Source: Vibrio comitans (GTDB lineage Bacteria; Pseudomonadota; Gammaproteobacteria; Enterobacterales; Vibrionaceae). Taken from it: a DNA stretch of 64,000 nt. Shown piece after piece: positions 10,084 through 18,017 of the stretch. The notes beneath the pieces were generated by a model. That model worked only from the letters and a program-made list of their open reading frames with translations, searched no databases and was not told where the DNA came from. Numbering within the stretch: position 1 is the stretch's first letter; every line of letters starts with the position of its first letter. The stretch lies in contig AP024866.1 in assembly GCA_024346835.1 (NCBI GenBank), positions 2,046,001 to 2,110,000 on the forward strand, written 5' to 3'. Made by a program: the position numbers and the translations under genes.

Positions 10084-10802
10084 TACGCGTTTCTCTTAGC
10101 AAAAGCAGTGTGTACTTCTTCAGTATCGATAAGCTCACCGCCATTGCGCTCAAACACGCCAACAACCTTACCGTTATCTAACAAACCGATTCGGTGGGCA
10201 ACCTGACAAGCACCGTAAACATCGTGCGTTACCATGAAGATGGTTGAGCCACTGTTGGCCAGCGCGGTAACCAGTTGGTTGAATTCATCGATTGCACTTG
10301 GATCTAGACCAGAAGTTGGTTCGTCTAGGAATAAAACCGGCGCTTCACGCAATAATGCAAGCGCGATTGCGGTCTTCTGACGCATACCTTTTGAGTACTC
10401 AGACAGTTTTTTATGCCATGCGTCAGGCTGTAATGCCACTCGGTTGAGTGCATCTTCAACATTGGTGCGAGATCGTTCTAAACCGGATAGAGATAGGAAA
10501 TATTCAACATTCTCTAAACCCGTCATGTGCCCATAGAGCATGACTGATTCAGGAAGGTAAGCAATTTTGTTACGAATAGCGTCGTTGTTTTCACCGACAA
10601 CGTGCCCCATAACAGACGCACTGCCAGCCGAAGGCGCTACCGTACCAAGAAACGTTTTTAGTGTGGTTGATTTACCTGCGCCGTTGCCACCTAAAAGGGC
10701 AAATACTTCACCCTGATTCACGGTGAAGCTGACATCGTCAAGCACGTTATTATTCCCAAATTTCACACAAAGCGATTGTGCGACGACTACAGGGTTAAGC
10801 AT
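10083..10802 (-). CDS. ABC transporter ATP-binding protein (NosF/CcmA-like)
   Basis: The 239-aa ATPase of the exporter operon, transcribed first. Walker A is GGNGAGKST (around residues 39-47). The signature is YSKGMRQKTAIALALL, with a KGMRQ variant usual in the drug/NosF subfamily. Walker B is VLFLDEPTSGLDP and the switch His is in MVTHD. These place it with ATPases that energise ABC-2 permeases. It is coupled to the two DUF3526-like permease genes by TAATG overlaps, so the three products are probably made in fixed ratio. No regulator or substrate-binding protein lies next to it. Confidence 0.9.
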   Translation of the reverse strand: MLNPVVVAQSLCVKFGNNNVLDDVSFTVNQGEVFALLGGNGAGKSTTLKTFLGTVAPSAGSASVMGHVVGENNDAIRNKIAYLPESVMLYGHMTGLENVEYFLSLSGLERSRTNVEDALNRVALQPDAWHKKLSEYSKGMRQKTAIALALLREAPVLFLDEPTSGLDPSAIDEFNQLVTALANSGSTIFMVTHDVYGACQVAHRIGLLDNGKVVGVFERNGGELIDTEEVHTAFAKRNA

Positions 10803-11114
10803 AATAATACCAATATAGAAACAAATAAGCCGCCAATGCTATGTTATATCATCCCATCAATCAATGACCTGATAGAATTTAAAATTGTGACAACTTGTTG
10901 AGATCTATCTAAAACATCAACACACTGTCTACAGTCTCTAGATAGGTACTTTCATTCGTTAAATATTGGGTTCATCCCTGTAAAGACGAGTTTGCAATCC
11001 AAGCATGACAAAGGAAGGTGAGTCCTAGAGATTTTCGCCTTAAACAGCTAAACCTCTACTATCTTCTTCCCTGATAATGATAAAATCTCCGAATCAGAAT
11101 TAGTGAGAGACTCT
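10803..11114. other. Intergenic promoter region
   Basis: About 310 bases between the divergent exporter operon and the next gene, AT-rich. It must contain both promoters. No clear operator, RNA gene or small frame was recognised. Confidence 0.35.
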
Positions 11115-11453
11115 ATGTTTATCCATCGCGTTAATGACATCGACTGGCTGGTGATTACAGCTTTTGAAGAACTGAAGACAATGTTTATCGAAGATGCCGG
11201 TGACATCCCCTTTTGCTTCTCTACCACCAGCGAATTGAGCCTGATTGATCAAGCCAAGCGAACTTATGGATATTTGCCTGCACTCAGTGGCGTAATCACC
11301 GATACCGGCACTTTTCAAAGCCAGGGCAACGAAGAAGATTTGAACCCACAGCTTGCCTGCCTAGTTGAAGGGCGTGGTCGAGTATTTATCTATCATGGAG
11401 GCTTTGTGGCTTTTGTGGATGACGAGCAAACCTTTATTACCCGAGTGGACTAA
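11115..11453 (+). CDS. Conserved-looking hypothetical protein
   Basis: A 112-aa soluble protein. The start at ATG 11115 (MFIHRVNDIDWL) is preferred over the in-frame ATG 12 bases upstream because GAGAG precedes it at a suitable distance. It is acidic with no membrane segment, and it contains two cysteines (FCFSTT and LACLVE). The C-terminus GRVFIYHGGFVAFVDDEQTF looks like a beta-rich fold. I do not recognise the family. It is monocistronic and divergent from the exporter operon. Confidence 0.6.
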   Translation: MFIHRVNDIDWLVITAFEELKTMFIEDAGDIPFCFSTTSELSLIDQAKRTYGYLPALSGVITDTGTFQSQGNEEDLNPQLACLVEGRGRVFIYHGGFVAFVDDEQTFITRVD

Positions 11454-11500
11454 AAGTTATTCAGTATTCATGGTGATTTACGAAAGCACATTGCATTCGA

Positions 11501-11914
11501 TTAGTCGACACTATGACTAATAAGCTTCTCTTTAAATTCAAGCCATTGATCGCTATTTGGGCCAACCACACACTCACCATCTACTCGCATCTCAAGTCGC
11601 ACTCGACATCGGACGGTCACATCAATGAATGACTCTTTTGGTAATTGTCTTACTGATTCAATAAGCGATTGCCAGTAGCCTAGCTCTTGCTCAGCTAAGG
11701 TGTAGTAAACCCACTTTCCTCGCTTCTCTTGAGTCAGTAGCTTCGCCTTGAATAACATCTTTAGATTTCGAGATACGTTGTATTGGCTCTCTCCTGTCAC
11801 ATCCATCGCCTCAGCGACAGTCACTTTTTGATCGACATGGATAAGCAGCCAAAAAAGCTTTAGGCGATGCGGCTCTGCTAAGGCTTTTAGCGCGTCTAGG
11901 TATTGGATATCCAT
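11501..11914 (-). CDS. ArsR/SmtB-family transcriptional regulator
   Basis: A 137-aa winged-helix DNA-binding protein. Residues 1-80 hold the ArsR domain: LKALAEPHRLKLFWLL, then the recognition helix region TGESQYNVSRNLKMLFKAKLL, then the wing EKRGKWVYYTL. The cysteine positions of the classical ELCVCDL metal site are absent (VTVAEAM instead), so metal sensing by that site is unlikely. One or two Cys occur in the C-terminal extension (RCRVRLEMRVDGECV). Its ATG abuts the stop of the small membrane protein gene upstream, so the pair form an operon. It probably regulates its own operon. Confidence 0.85.
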   Translation of the reverse strand: MDIQYLDALKALAEPHRLKLFWLLIHVDQKVTVAEAMDVTGESQYNVSRNLKMLFKAKLLTQEKRGKWVYYTLAEQELGYWQSLIESVRQLPKESFIDVTVRCRVRLEMRVDGECVVGPNSDQWLEFKEKLISHSVD

Positions 11915-12190
11915 CTATTGCCCTTGTTTTTGTCTTAAGCTGACGAACATTATCACGATACCAATTAAAAACACTATGCCCGAATGCATTGCGTGAAAAG
12001 TGAGCTCCGCTTTACTTGCTCCAGTAAACAAGGCATACCAAAAAAGTGGACAGAATAAGCCGAGCAGCGCAATGGTTCTTCCTGTACGCGTCTGTTCTGA
12101 AATATCGCCCCCTTTAACCAATGCATAAAGCACCTTAAACATGTGGCTGTAAGCGCACCATTGGGTTGCATTTTTTAGTGCTGTCTTCAT
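11915..12190 (-). CDS. Small two-helix membrane protein, hypothetical
   Basis: A 91-aa protein starting at ATG 12188-12190 (MKTALKNATQW), chosen because GAGAGG lies 8-9 bases upstream. The longer TTG-initiated frame would overlap that ribosome site. It has two hydrophobic segments, TIALLGLFCPLFWYALFTGA and HSGIVFLIGIVIMFVSL, separated by a short polar loop. Its stop is immediately followed by the ArsR regulator start. Such pairs often respond to a small toxic ligand, but no function can be named. Confidence 0.65.
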   Translation of the reverse strand: MKTALKNATQWCAYSHMFKVLYALVKGGDISEQTRTGRTIALLGLFCPLFWYALFTGASKAELTFHAMHSGIVFLIGIVIMFVSLRQKQGQ

Positions 12191-12412
12191 ATCTATTCCT
12201 CTCAATAAGTCTGTTAGTAGTCACTCTACCTAATTTCTTATTAAATTCATAGATGCGCATTTATGCATGTGTTATTTTTATTATGGCTAGCCAAACCAAC
12301 TTCAAAGCCTCGCTGTATTCCTTGGAGCAATGAGAGCACTGGATAGTAGACTTTTAACTATTAGTGTCAGTCTCCAGCCTGTAAATTTTCTCTACCCCGA
12401 ATTAAAAACAAA

Positions 12413-12443
12413 GAAGCCTCGGCACATTACGCGCCGAGGCTTC
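12413..12443 (-). terminator. Rho-independent terminator downstream of the BCCT transporter
   Basis: GAAGCCTCGGC (12413-12423) pairs perfectly with GCCGAGGCTTC (12433-12443) around a 9-base loop, about 35 bases after the BCCT gene stop. On the minus strand it is followed by TTTGTTTTTAATT. Confidence 0.85.
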
Positions 12444-12477
12444 AACATTTTCACTTTATTGAATATAGATTATTTTC

Positions 12478-14094
12478 TTACTTCACATCAGCTTCAGAAT
12501 AATTAGCATCTGCTTTTGAAGAGCCCATCTCAGTCAACAGACCTTTCATCAAGCTAAAGCAACCTATCAGTAGAATGATGGTGAATGGCATCGCGGCAAT
12601 AATCGTAATCGACTGTAGCGCCTGAATCGACTCGGTACCGCCAATCCACAACATCACCATAGCTATGATGCCAGAGATCAGTGCCCAAATGATTTTCTGC
12701 TTCATTGGTACATCTAATTTTCCGCCAGAAGTCATGCTATCAATAACAATCGAGCCAGAATCCAAAGTCGTTACAAAGAACACGACGATAAGTACCACAG
12801 CTACCACTGACAGTATGTCACCAATCGGATAAGCCTCAAGCATGTAGAACAGGCTCAAAGACACATCACTAAGCGCTTGCTTAGCCCCCAATAGACCTAC
12901 ATTATCAATCATCTGCTGGATGGCAATACCACCAAACGTAGACATCCATGCTGTGGTCACAAGTGTCGGAATAATCAATACATAAACAAGGAACTGACGA
13001 ACCGTACGTCCTTTAGAGATACGCGCTACAAACATACCGAAGAATGGTGCATAGGCAACCCACCAAGCCCAGTAGAATACTGTCCAGCCATGTAAGAAGG
13101 TTGTATCTTCACGCCCTGATGTTTGGCTCAATGCATAGGCATTTTTAACGTAACCAACCACGGCGGTTGTAAACGAATCAAATACAGTGGTGAAGTTTAG
13201 CACTGCCATCAATCCTAAAAATAGGATGGCAATTGCCATGTTCATGTTACTGAGTAGCTTCACACCACCATCCATACCGCGCAGTACAGAGATGATTGCA
13301 AGGCCCATGATCAGTACGATGATAGATTGTTGAAGAAGTAAGCTATTTTCTAGGCCAAACACGTGGCTAATACCACTCGCAGCCTGAGTACCACCCAAAC
13401 CAAGAGACGTTGCCAAGCCAAATAGCGTCACCAGAACCGTCAGGATATCAATCACATCACCGGTTTTGCCCCAGACTCTATCCCCCAATAACGGGTAGAA
13501 CACAGAGCGCATAGCAAGTGGTAAGCCTTTGTTGTACACAAAATAAGCCAGACAAAGTGCTGTCACACCATAGATAGCCCATGCGTGCAGACCCCAGTGG
13601 AATGTCGCTGCACCCAATGCTAGCTCACGAGCTTCCATCGTATGTGATTCAACGTTTAATGGCGTGCCATACCAACCTGTATAGAAGGCTGTCGGCTCTG
13701 CAACACCCCAAAAAATTAAGCCAATACCCATACCCGCTGCAAACAGCATCGTTATCCAAGAAAACGTTGAGTAGTCAGTAGTCGCGCCATCGCCGCCTAA
13801 ACGAATTTTACCCAAAGGGGAAAAAGCGATAACAACGGCAAAGATTAAGAAGAGGTTTGCTCCCCACATAAATAGGAAGTCAAAGTATGAAAGGACAGCC
13901 CCTTTCACCGAATCAATCGCGGCTTTAGCCTCGGCAGGTGAAAGAACTAGCAGTGTAACAATGAAAAGAAGTGATAACGCAAGTGAGCCCATAAAAACGG
14001 TATTATGGATATCCATGCCCCATTTCGTTACGTTATCTTGACCGACCTGATAGTCGGTGGATTCAATACTATATTTTTTTGAATTTGAACTCAT
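12478..14094 (-). CDS. BCCT-family betaine/choline/carnitine transporter
   Basis: A 538-aa inner-membrane secondary transporter with about 12 helices, of the betaine-choline-carnitine family that imports compatible solutes with Na+ or H+. Typical family stretches are GMGIGLIFWGVAEP, the family signature region FYWAWWVAYAPFFGMFVARISKGRTVRQF and VTTLDSGSIVIDS. The glycine-containing GMGIGL motif fits the Na+-coupled type (BetP-like) better than the H+-coupled type. Vibrios carry several BCCT paralogues, so the particular substrate is uncertain. It is monocistronic with its own terminator. The ~470-base upstream region probably holds an osmotic-stress promoter, though none was identified. Confidence 0.9.
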   Translation of the reverse strand: MSSNSKKYSIESTDYQVGQDNVTKWGMDIHNTVFMGSLALSLLFIVTLLVLSPAEAKAAIDSVKGAVLSYFDFLFMWGANLFLIFAVVIAFSPLGKIRLGGDGATTDYSTFSWITMLFAAGMGIGLIFWGVAEPTAFYTGWYGTPLNVESHTMEARELALGAATFHWGLHAWAIYGVTALCLAYFVYNKGLPLAMRSVFYPLLGDRVWGKTGDVIDILTVLVTLFGLATSLGLGGTQAASGISHVFGLENSLLLQQSIIVLIMGLAIISVLRGMDGGVKLLSNMNMAIAILFLGLMAVLNFTTVFDSFTTAVVGYVKNAYALSQTSGREDTTFLHGWTVFYWAWWVAYAPFFGMFVARISKGRTVRQFLVYVLIIPTLVTTAWMSTFGGIAIQQMIDNVGLLGAKQALSDVSLSLFYMLEAYPIGDILSVVAVVLIVVFFVTTLDSGSIVIDSMTSGGKLDVPMKQKIIWALISGIIAMVMLWIGGTESIQALQSITIIAAMPFTIILLIGCFSLMKGLLTEMGSSKADANYSEADVK

Positions 14095-14563
14095 AAATAA
14101 TGAGGTTTAATTACCGCAAGCACGATAAAAAACGACTAACTCCATGTTAGTTAAAGTTTGATAAGCAGAGTCAAATAAGCGCGTTGGTAGCATTAAAAAT
14201 AGTTGTAGATTGCCCGCGACTTTAAGCTCTAGCCTTATCCCCTACCGCGGCATGATAACACAAAAGGGGTATTTATTAGGCGTTCGTAACAAATCGCTCA
14301 CTTAGCAGCAGAAAAGTGATGATTTCTAAGGTGAGGAAAATTCAACAAAATAAGTAAAAAAAGTATCCACAGATAATCTTTCATGTGGTTGTTTTTTATC
14401 AAATTTAAATATTAGATCGTGGAATACGCCAACTTAATTCTAAGCTTTCGTTTTCACTCAAAAAAAATATCCAACAAAATCGTGTGCAAACAAAAATCCC
14501 CATCATATTTAGCTCAAACAGCCTATATAAAGAGTTTTCTGTCAAAGAGGCAAAGTACTTAGT
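14095..14563. other. Intergenic region, no gene recognised
   Basis: About 470 AT-rich bases between two minus-strand genes, containing the BCCT promoter region. No convincing small frame, RNA or hairpin terminator was seen. Confidence 0.35.
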
Positions 14564-15781
14564 TTACTCATCATGACTTTCTTTTTTCGCTTCTTCAGTA
14601 AGCGTTCTAAAAGCAGTTCTAACCGGAATAAAGATCTGAGAGAACAATGCCAATCCCCACATTCCATTGGAGATGATGGAGGGAACAAAGTTAACAATGG
14701 CTAAAGTAACAAAACACAGTGCGATACCAACATAGCGAACCTTAGCCGTTGCAAAACGATGAGCAGTACGAATTTCAATCACATCCTGAATTTTCAACAA
14801 GCAATAAAGATAGCTAGCAAGACCCAAGCAGCCTATAACCGCATACTTGCTTGGATATTGGTCCACAAATGCAACCTTAACCTCAGCAGACAACGCCACC
14901 CCTATGGTCACAGAAGACAGCATCAACACTAAATGTGCTAGCGTCCATTTGACTAAGGTTTTGGGCTGACTGTCTCGAGGCTTGCCATTGCCAACGAAAT
15001 CAAAATAGATCCAACACAACAAGAAGATAGATAAACCGCCAAAGGCATAATTAACGAACACATCGCCAACTACATTATCAATGCCCTTTTCAGCAAGAGT
15101 GATGACTAGCTTAAAGAAACCCTCCCCTGCAACAATGAGCAAAAGCAAAGCAAATCGCTCCGCCATATGGCCAAAGCGAGGCAGAAAGCGGCCGCTATAA
15201 AGCACTCCAAACTTCGGTGCAATATAAAGCCCGGCGACAACCATCATTCCTGCTGCAAACATAAAATAGTTGTATGGAGCAGGAAGGAACGCACTCACCA
15301 TAAACATCACAGACCCTAGTGCAAAATTTCGAGACATGCGTGTAGGCAAGCACACCTCGACTTCTTCTAGGGTCTTCACTCTGAAGTAGAGTAACGACAT
15401 AATTGCCCGATTTATTGCATAGCCAATAGCGAAGTATTTCCAACCAGCCCCATCAATATGCACAATCGATGATGACATGATCATGATAGTCACAATCTGG
15501 ACTGCCATGATGTAGCGATGCTGCACATCGGTGCTGATATAAATTGAATTGAAAAGGCTTAGGTCGAACCACGCAAACCAGATGATGATAAACAAGGCCG
15601 CAAATACCGCAAACCCTGATAGCCCAAGATGATGGCTAAGATAATTGCCCAGCACAAATATCGAAACAACATGAGCCAAATCGTAAAACAGCTCAATCCA
15701 ATGAACGTGCTCATTACTAGCCTCTGCATCAAGGTGATGCTTGGGTTTGCGCCAGAGTGGGTGCTTTTTCGATATATCCAT
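14564..15781 (-). CDS. Low temperature requirement protein A (LtrA) family membrane protein
   Basis: A 405-aa polytopic membrane protein. The N-terminal motif VHWIELFYDLAHVVSIFVLGNYL and the later MAERFALLLLIVAGEGFFKLV are hallmarks of the LtrA family: the helix-1 ELFYDL motif and the ERFxLLxxIxxGE motif. About 10-11 membrane helices are visible. The family is named from a Listeria locus needed for growth in the cold, and its biochemical activity is unknown. This is the last chromosomal gene before the left boundary of the genomic island. Confidence 0.88.
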   Translation of the reverse strand: MDISKKHPLWRKPKHHLDAEASNEHVHWIELFYDLAHVVSIFVLGNYLSHHLGLSGFAVFAALFIIIWFAWFDLSLFNSIYISTDVQHRYIMAVQIVTIMIMSSSIVHIDGAGWKYFAIGYAINRAIMSLLYFRVKTLEEVEVCLPTRMSRNFALGSVMFMVSAFLPAPYNYFMFAAGMMVVAGLYIAPKFGVLYSGRFLPRFGHMAERFALLLLIVAGEGFFKLVITLAEKGIDNVVGDVFVNYAFGGLSIFLLCWIYFDFVGNGKPRDSQPKTLVKWTLAHLVLMLSSVTIGVALSAEVKVAFVDQYPSKYAVIGCLGLASYLYCLLKIQDVIEIRTAHRFATAKVRYVGIALCFVTLAIVNFVPSIISNGMWGLALFSQIFIPVRTAFRTLTEEAKKESHDE

Positions 15782-16133
15782 ACAACTATTTCCTAAGCTT
15801 CCTGCTTATATCCTCTTATTTCGCGATCACGCGCTATGAGCCAAGCTATGGCGACCACTATTAGAACTTAGCTCGAAATAGAAATCATAGCCCTAACAAG
15901 CTTAGAACAACTTTAGGAATGTTTATAAATGGAAATCAATCACTTAAATATTAGGCGAGATTGGGTCGCAAAACAGGAAACAAATGTTGAATGAGGTAGC
16001 TTAAGATAAAACGAAAAAGAAGGATTTTCTGAATTTATTACTATGGTTAGCTCTAATTGAAAACGCGTAATAACTCTTAAAAAAAAGAGTGTAGGGCTTT
16101 AATTTTCAGGGGCTTAGGGTGTTTCGGAGAAAT
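15782..16133. other. Chromosomal stretch between ltrA-like gene and the island boundary
   Basis: About 350 bases with no gene seen. It contains an A/T run (16079-16088) that, read on the minus strand, lies downstream of the ffs end in the inferred ancestral arrangement. It may have been the ffs terminator region. Confidence 0.35.
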
Positions 16134-16162
16134 TTGGGTGGAGACCCAGCCACATCCCGGCA
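16134..16162. repeat. attL: 29-bp direct repeat of the ffs 3' end (left island boundary)
   Basis: The 29 bases from TTGGGTGGAGACC through CCCGGCA are identical to 40295-40323, which is the 3' end of the ffs gene. Identity stops on both sides. This is what site-specific integration into ffs by the integrase at 38152-40188 would leave. Confidence 0.85.
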
Positions 16163-16542
16163 ACAACCTTAAAATCTCTTAAATATCAAAACCTTAGCCA
16201 ACACACTCGAAACCAGTGATCACCAATTTAAAGAAGACAGTACCAAACCCCGGTACCTTCAAAATCATAGACTATCTGTGCAGGCTTTTCCTCCACTTAA
16301 ACAGGAAAAACGTTATTTAGGCACAAGGCTTACATAGAGTGTTCCAACACCTTAGAGCAGTAGGTAGGAACGTTCTCCCCAACCTTGATCTCAAGCCTAA
16401 AAGCGGACAAAGGATCCCCATGATTGCAATACCGTTGAAGCACCAGTACGAATATGTCAAATTCCTACCAATTCATTCCTTCCAGTGCTAAATTCCACCT
16501 ACTGCGAACTAGCGACTTTGCTCTTACAAAGGTTAAACAAGA
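16163..16542. other. Left end of the island, no gene recognised
   Basis: About 380 bases inside the left repeat with no convincing frame. It may hold recombinase arm-binding sites, but no repeated motif could be named by eye. Confidence 0.3.
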
Positions 16543-17553
16543 ATGATGAATGGCGACCACTTTAGATTTAAAACTGAAGAACTGGAGCTTTTGTATCGCA
16601 TTCAGTATACGGCTGTTGCTAAAGAGCAGGTTTCAGGTCCCTCGACATCCAAACTTCGCTCGTTGTTGACCTCTAAACAATCGCAAAACTCGTTTGAAAA
16701 TCAAAATCTTTTACTAAAAAAGCAATGGTTAAGTGAGTGGTCCCAGGCTACGGAGTCTTTACTTGGCGTAAACCGAAATAGAACGGATTTGAAGAGTGAT
16801 ATTCAAACCGCATTTAACCATTGGAGCAACGCAAAAAAATCAGCATTCATTGTTGAGGTGGCTACCTTTGTACCCTATTTCTCTCTTAGTGATGAAAAAC
16901 AAAGTAATAAGTTCTCCTCAATCAAGTTCAACCCTGAAACACTTCTCTCTAACGCCGCCGAACTACTTGAAACCAATGTTGACGAGTTGTATCAAATCAG
17001 CAAATCGTATACGAAAACAATAAAAGCTATCCATAAGGAAACCTCAAGCAATAACACTCTTCTAATTTTGAGTGCAGCGGCCGCTGTTTCTCTACTCGTC
17101 GCCCCTTATTTGGCTGCCGGAATAGGCGGTTTGATGGGTCTATCTGGTGCAGCGGCTACCAGTGCCGGGCTCGCGATGTTAGGCGGAGGCTCACTTGCCA
17201 CAGGTGGTTTTGGTATGGCTGGCGGTTACGTTTTTACAATGGGGGGTGGGATGTTGCTATCGAGTGGAGTTAATAAAATAACTGGTCATCATAAACTAGC
17301 CAACATTAGTGGCAACGAATTGATAATATCGGCAGGCAAACTCGCGGGATTTCTAGAGCATTATAAAAGAGCACTGTTTCAATCAGAAAAAGAAGAATTG
17401 TTGCTGAGCACTTGCACCGCACTACGAGAGTTGCAAGCTTCTTTTGAGGAAAAAGCCGACACCCAATTCATTATGAACGAGAGCAAATCAGCTAAAAAAA
17501 CTGACGAAAAAGCAAAGCTTGTTGCAGCAACACGACGCGTCATTCGCAGATAG
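16543..17553 (+). CDS. Glycine-rich membrane protein, hypothetical; first gene of a helicase cassette
   Basis: A 336-aa protein of unknown family. Residues 1-165 are polar and helical (several Lys/Glu-rich helices). Residues about 172-255 form a long hydrophobic stretch, beginning LLILSAAAAVSLLVAPYLAA and continuing through GIGG, GLSGAA, LGGG and GGFGMAGG. This Gly/Ala zipper pattern resembles helices that pack tightly or insert to form pores. The C-terminal 80 residues are again polar and highly Lys/Glu-rich, ending RRVIRR. A pore-forming or membrane-anchoring role is an inference from composition. AAGG lies 10 bases before ATG 16543, and the second ATG at 16546 is equally possible. It precedes the 91-aa protein and the helicase-exonuclease on the same strand. 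Confidence 0.72.
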   Translation: MMNGDHFRFKTEELELLYRIQYTAVAKEQVSGPSTSKLRSLLTSKQSQNSFENQNLLLKKQWLSEWSQATESLLGVNRNRTDLKSDIQTAFNHWSNAKKSAFIVEVATFVPYFSLSDEKQSNKFSSIKFNPETLLSNAAELLETNVDELYQISKSYTKTIKAIHKETSSNNTLLILSAAAAVSLLVAPYLAAGIGGLMGLSGAAATSAGLAMLGGGSLATGGFGMAGGYVFTMGGGMLLSSGVNKITGHHKLANISGNELIISAGKLAGFLEHYKRALFQSEKEELLLSTCTALRELQASFEEKADTQFIMNESKSAKKTDEKAKLVAATRRVIRR

Positions 17554-17584
17554 ATCCACTCATAAGACGCGTGTTGTATTCTAG

Positions 17585-17628
17585 TTTGCCACTACTGATC
17601 TTCAACAAAGTTTGACTGTAGTGGTAAA
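17585..17628 (+). other. Inverted repeat between the membrane protein and the 91-aa gene
   Basis: TTTGCCACTAC (17585-17595) can pair with GTAGTGGTAAA (17618-17628) with one G-U wobble and a 22-base loop. No U tract follows, so it may be an attenuator or processing hairpin rather than a full terminator. It affects whether the three genes form one transcript. Confidence 0.35.
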
Positions 17629-17734
17629 TTATCAATCTACGCTTTATCTAACCACCTGACTTAGCTAAGGTATACACATAGAAAGTGATACCCGTTATTG
17701 CAAGGGTCTATTCAACATCTCTCCGAGGTATCTA

Positions 17735-18010
17735 GTGACTCACACAAAGAATTTAAAAGCTATTGCATCATTCGAGTTTAATAGTGGTGAAGAATTGCGC
17801 CAACACTACATCGACCTTATCGGTTCTCCTTTTTTCGTCGGTCCACTTACAGAAGAAGAAGCAATACGGGAGTTGCAACAATCGCAGCACCCTACTCCTA
17901 GTACTAATTTGACTGGTTATATCAATGAATTCCCTGATGCATCGAACGATATGCATTCAGCTCTTCTATATTCATGTGAAGATTCCTTTTATATTGTCTA
18001 CCCTTTCTGA
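17735..18010 (+). CDS. 91-aa hypothetical protein, probably coupled to the helicase
   Basis: A small acidic protein of 91 aa starting at GTG 17735, with GAGGT 7 bases upstream as ribosome site. No membrane segment or signal is visible and I know no family. Its stop (18008-18010) is 7 bases before the ATG of the helicase-exonuclease gene, a spacing that implies translational coupling and a shared function. The larger in-frame alternative start of the helicase at 17925 would overlap this gene, and this one has the better ribosome site. It may be a regulatory or specificity subunit, which is an inference from position only. Confidence 0.6.
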   Translation: MTHTKNLKAIASFEFNSGEELRQHYIDLIGSPFFVGPLTEEEAIRELQQSQHPTPSTNLTGYINEFPDASNDMHSALLYSCEDSFYIVYPF

Positions 18011-18017
18011 GAACATA

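Noticed and set aside
17925..18017. Upstream extension of the helicase gene
   Set aside because: It would overlap most of the end of the 91-aa gene and lacks a ribosome site. ATG 18018 gives a normal spacing.
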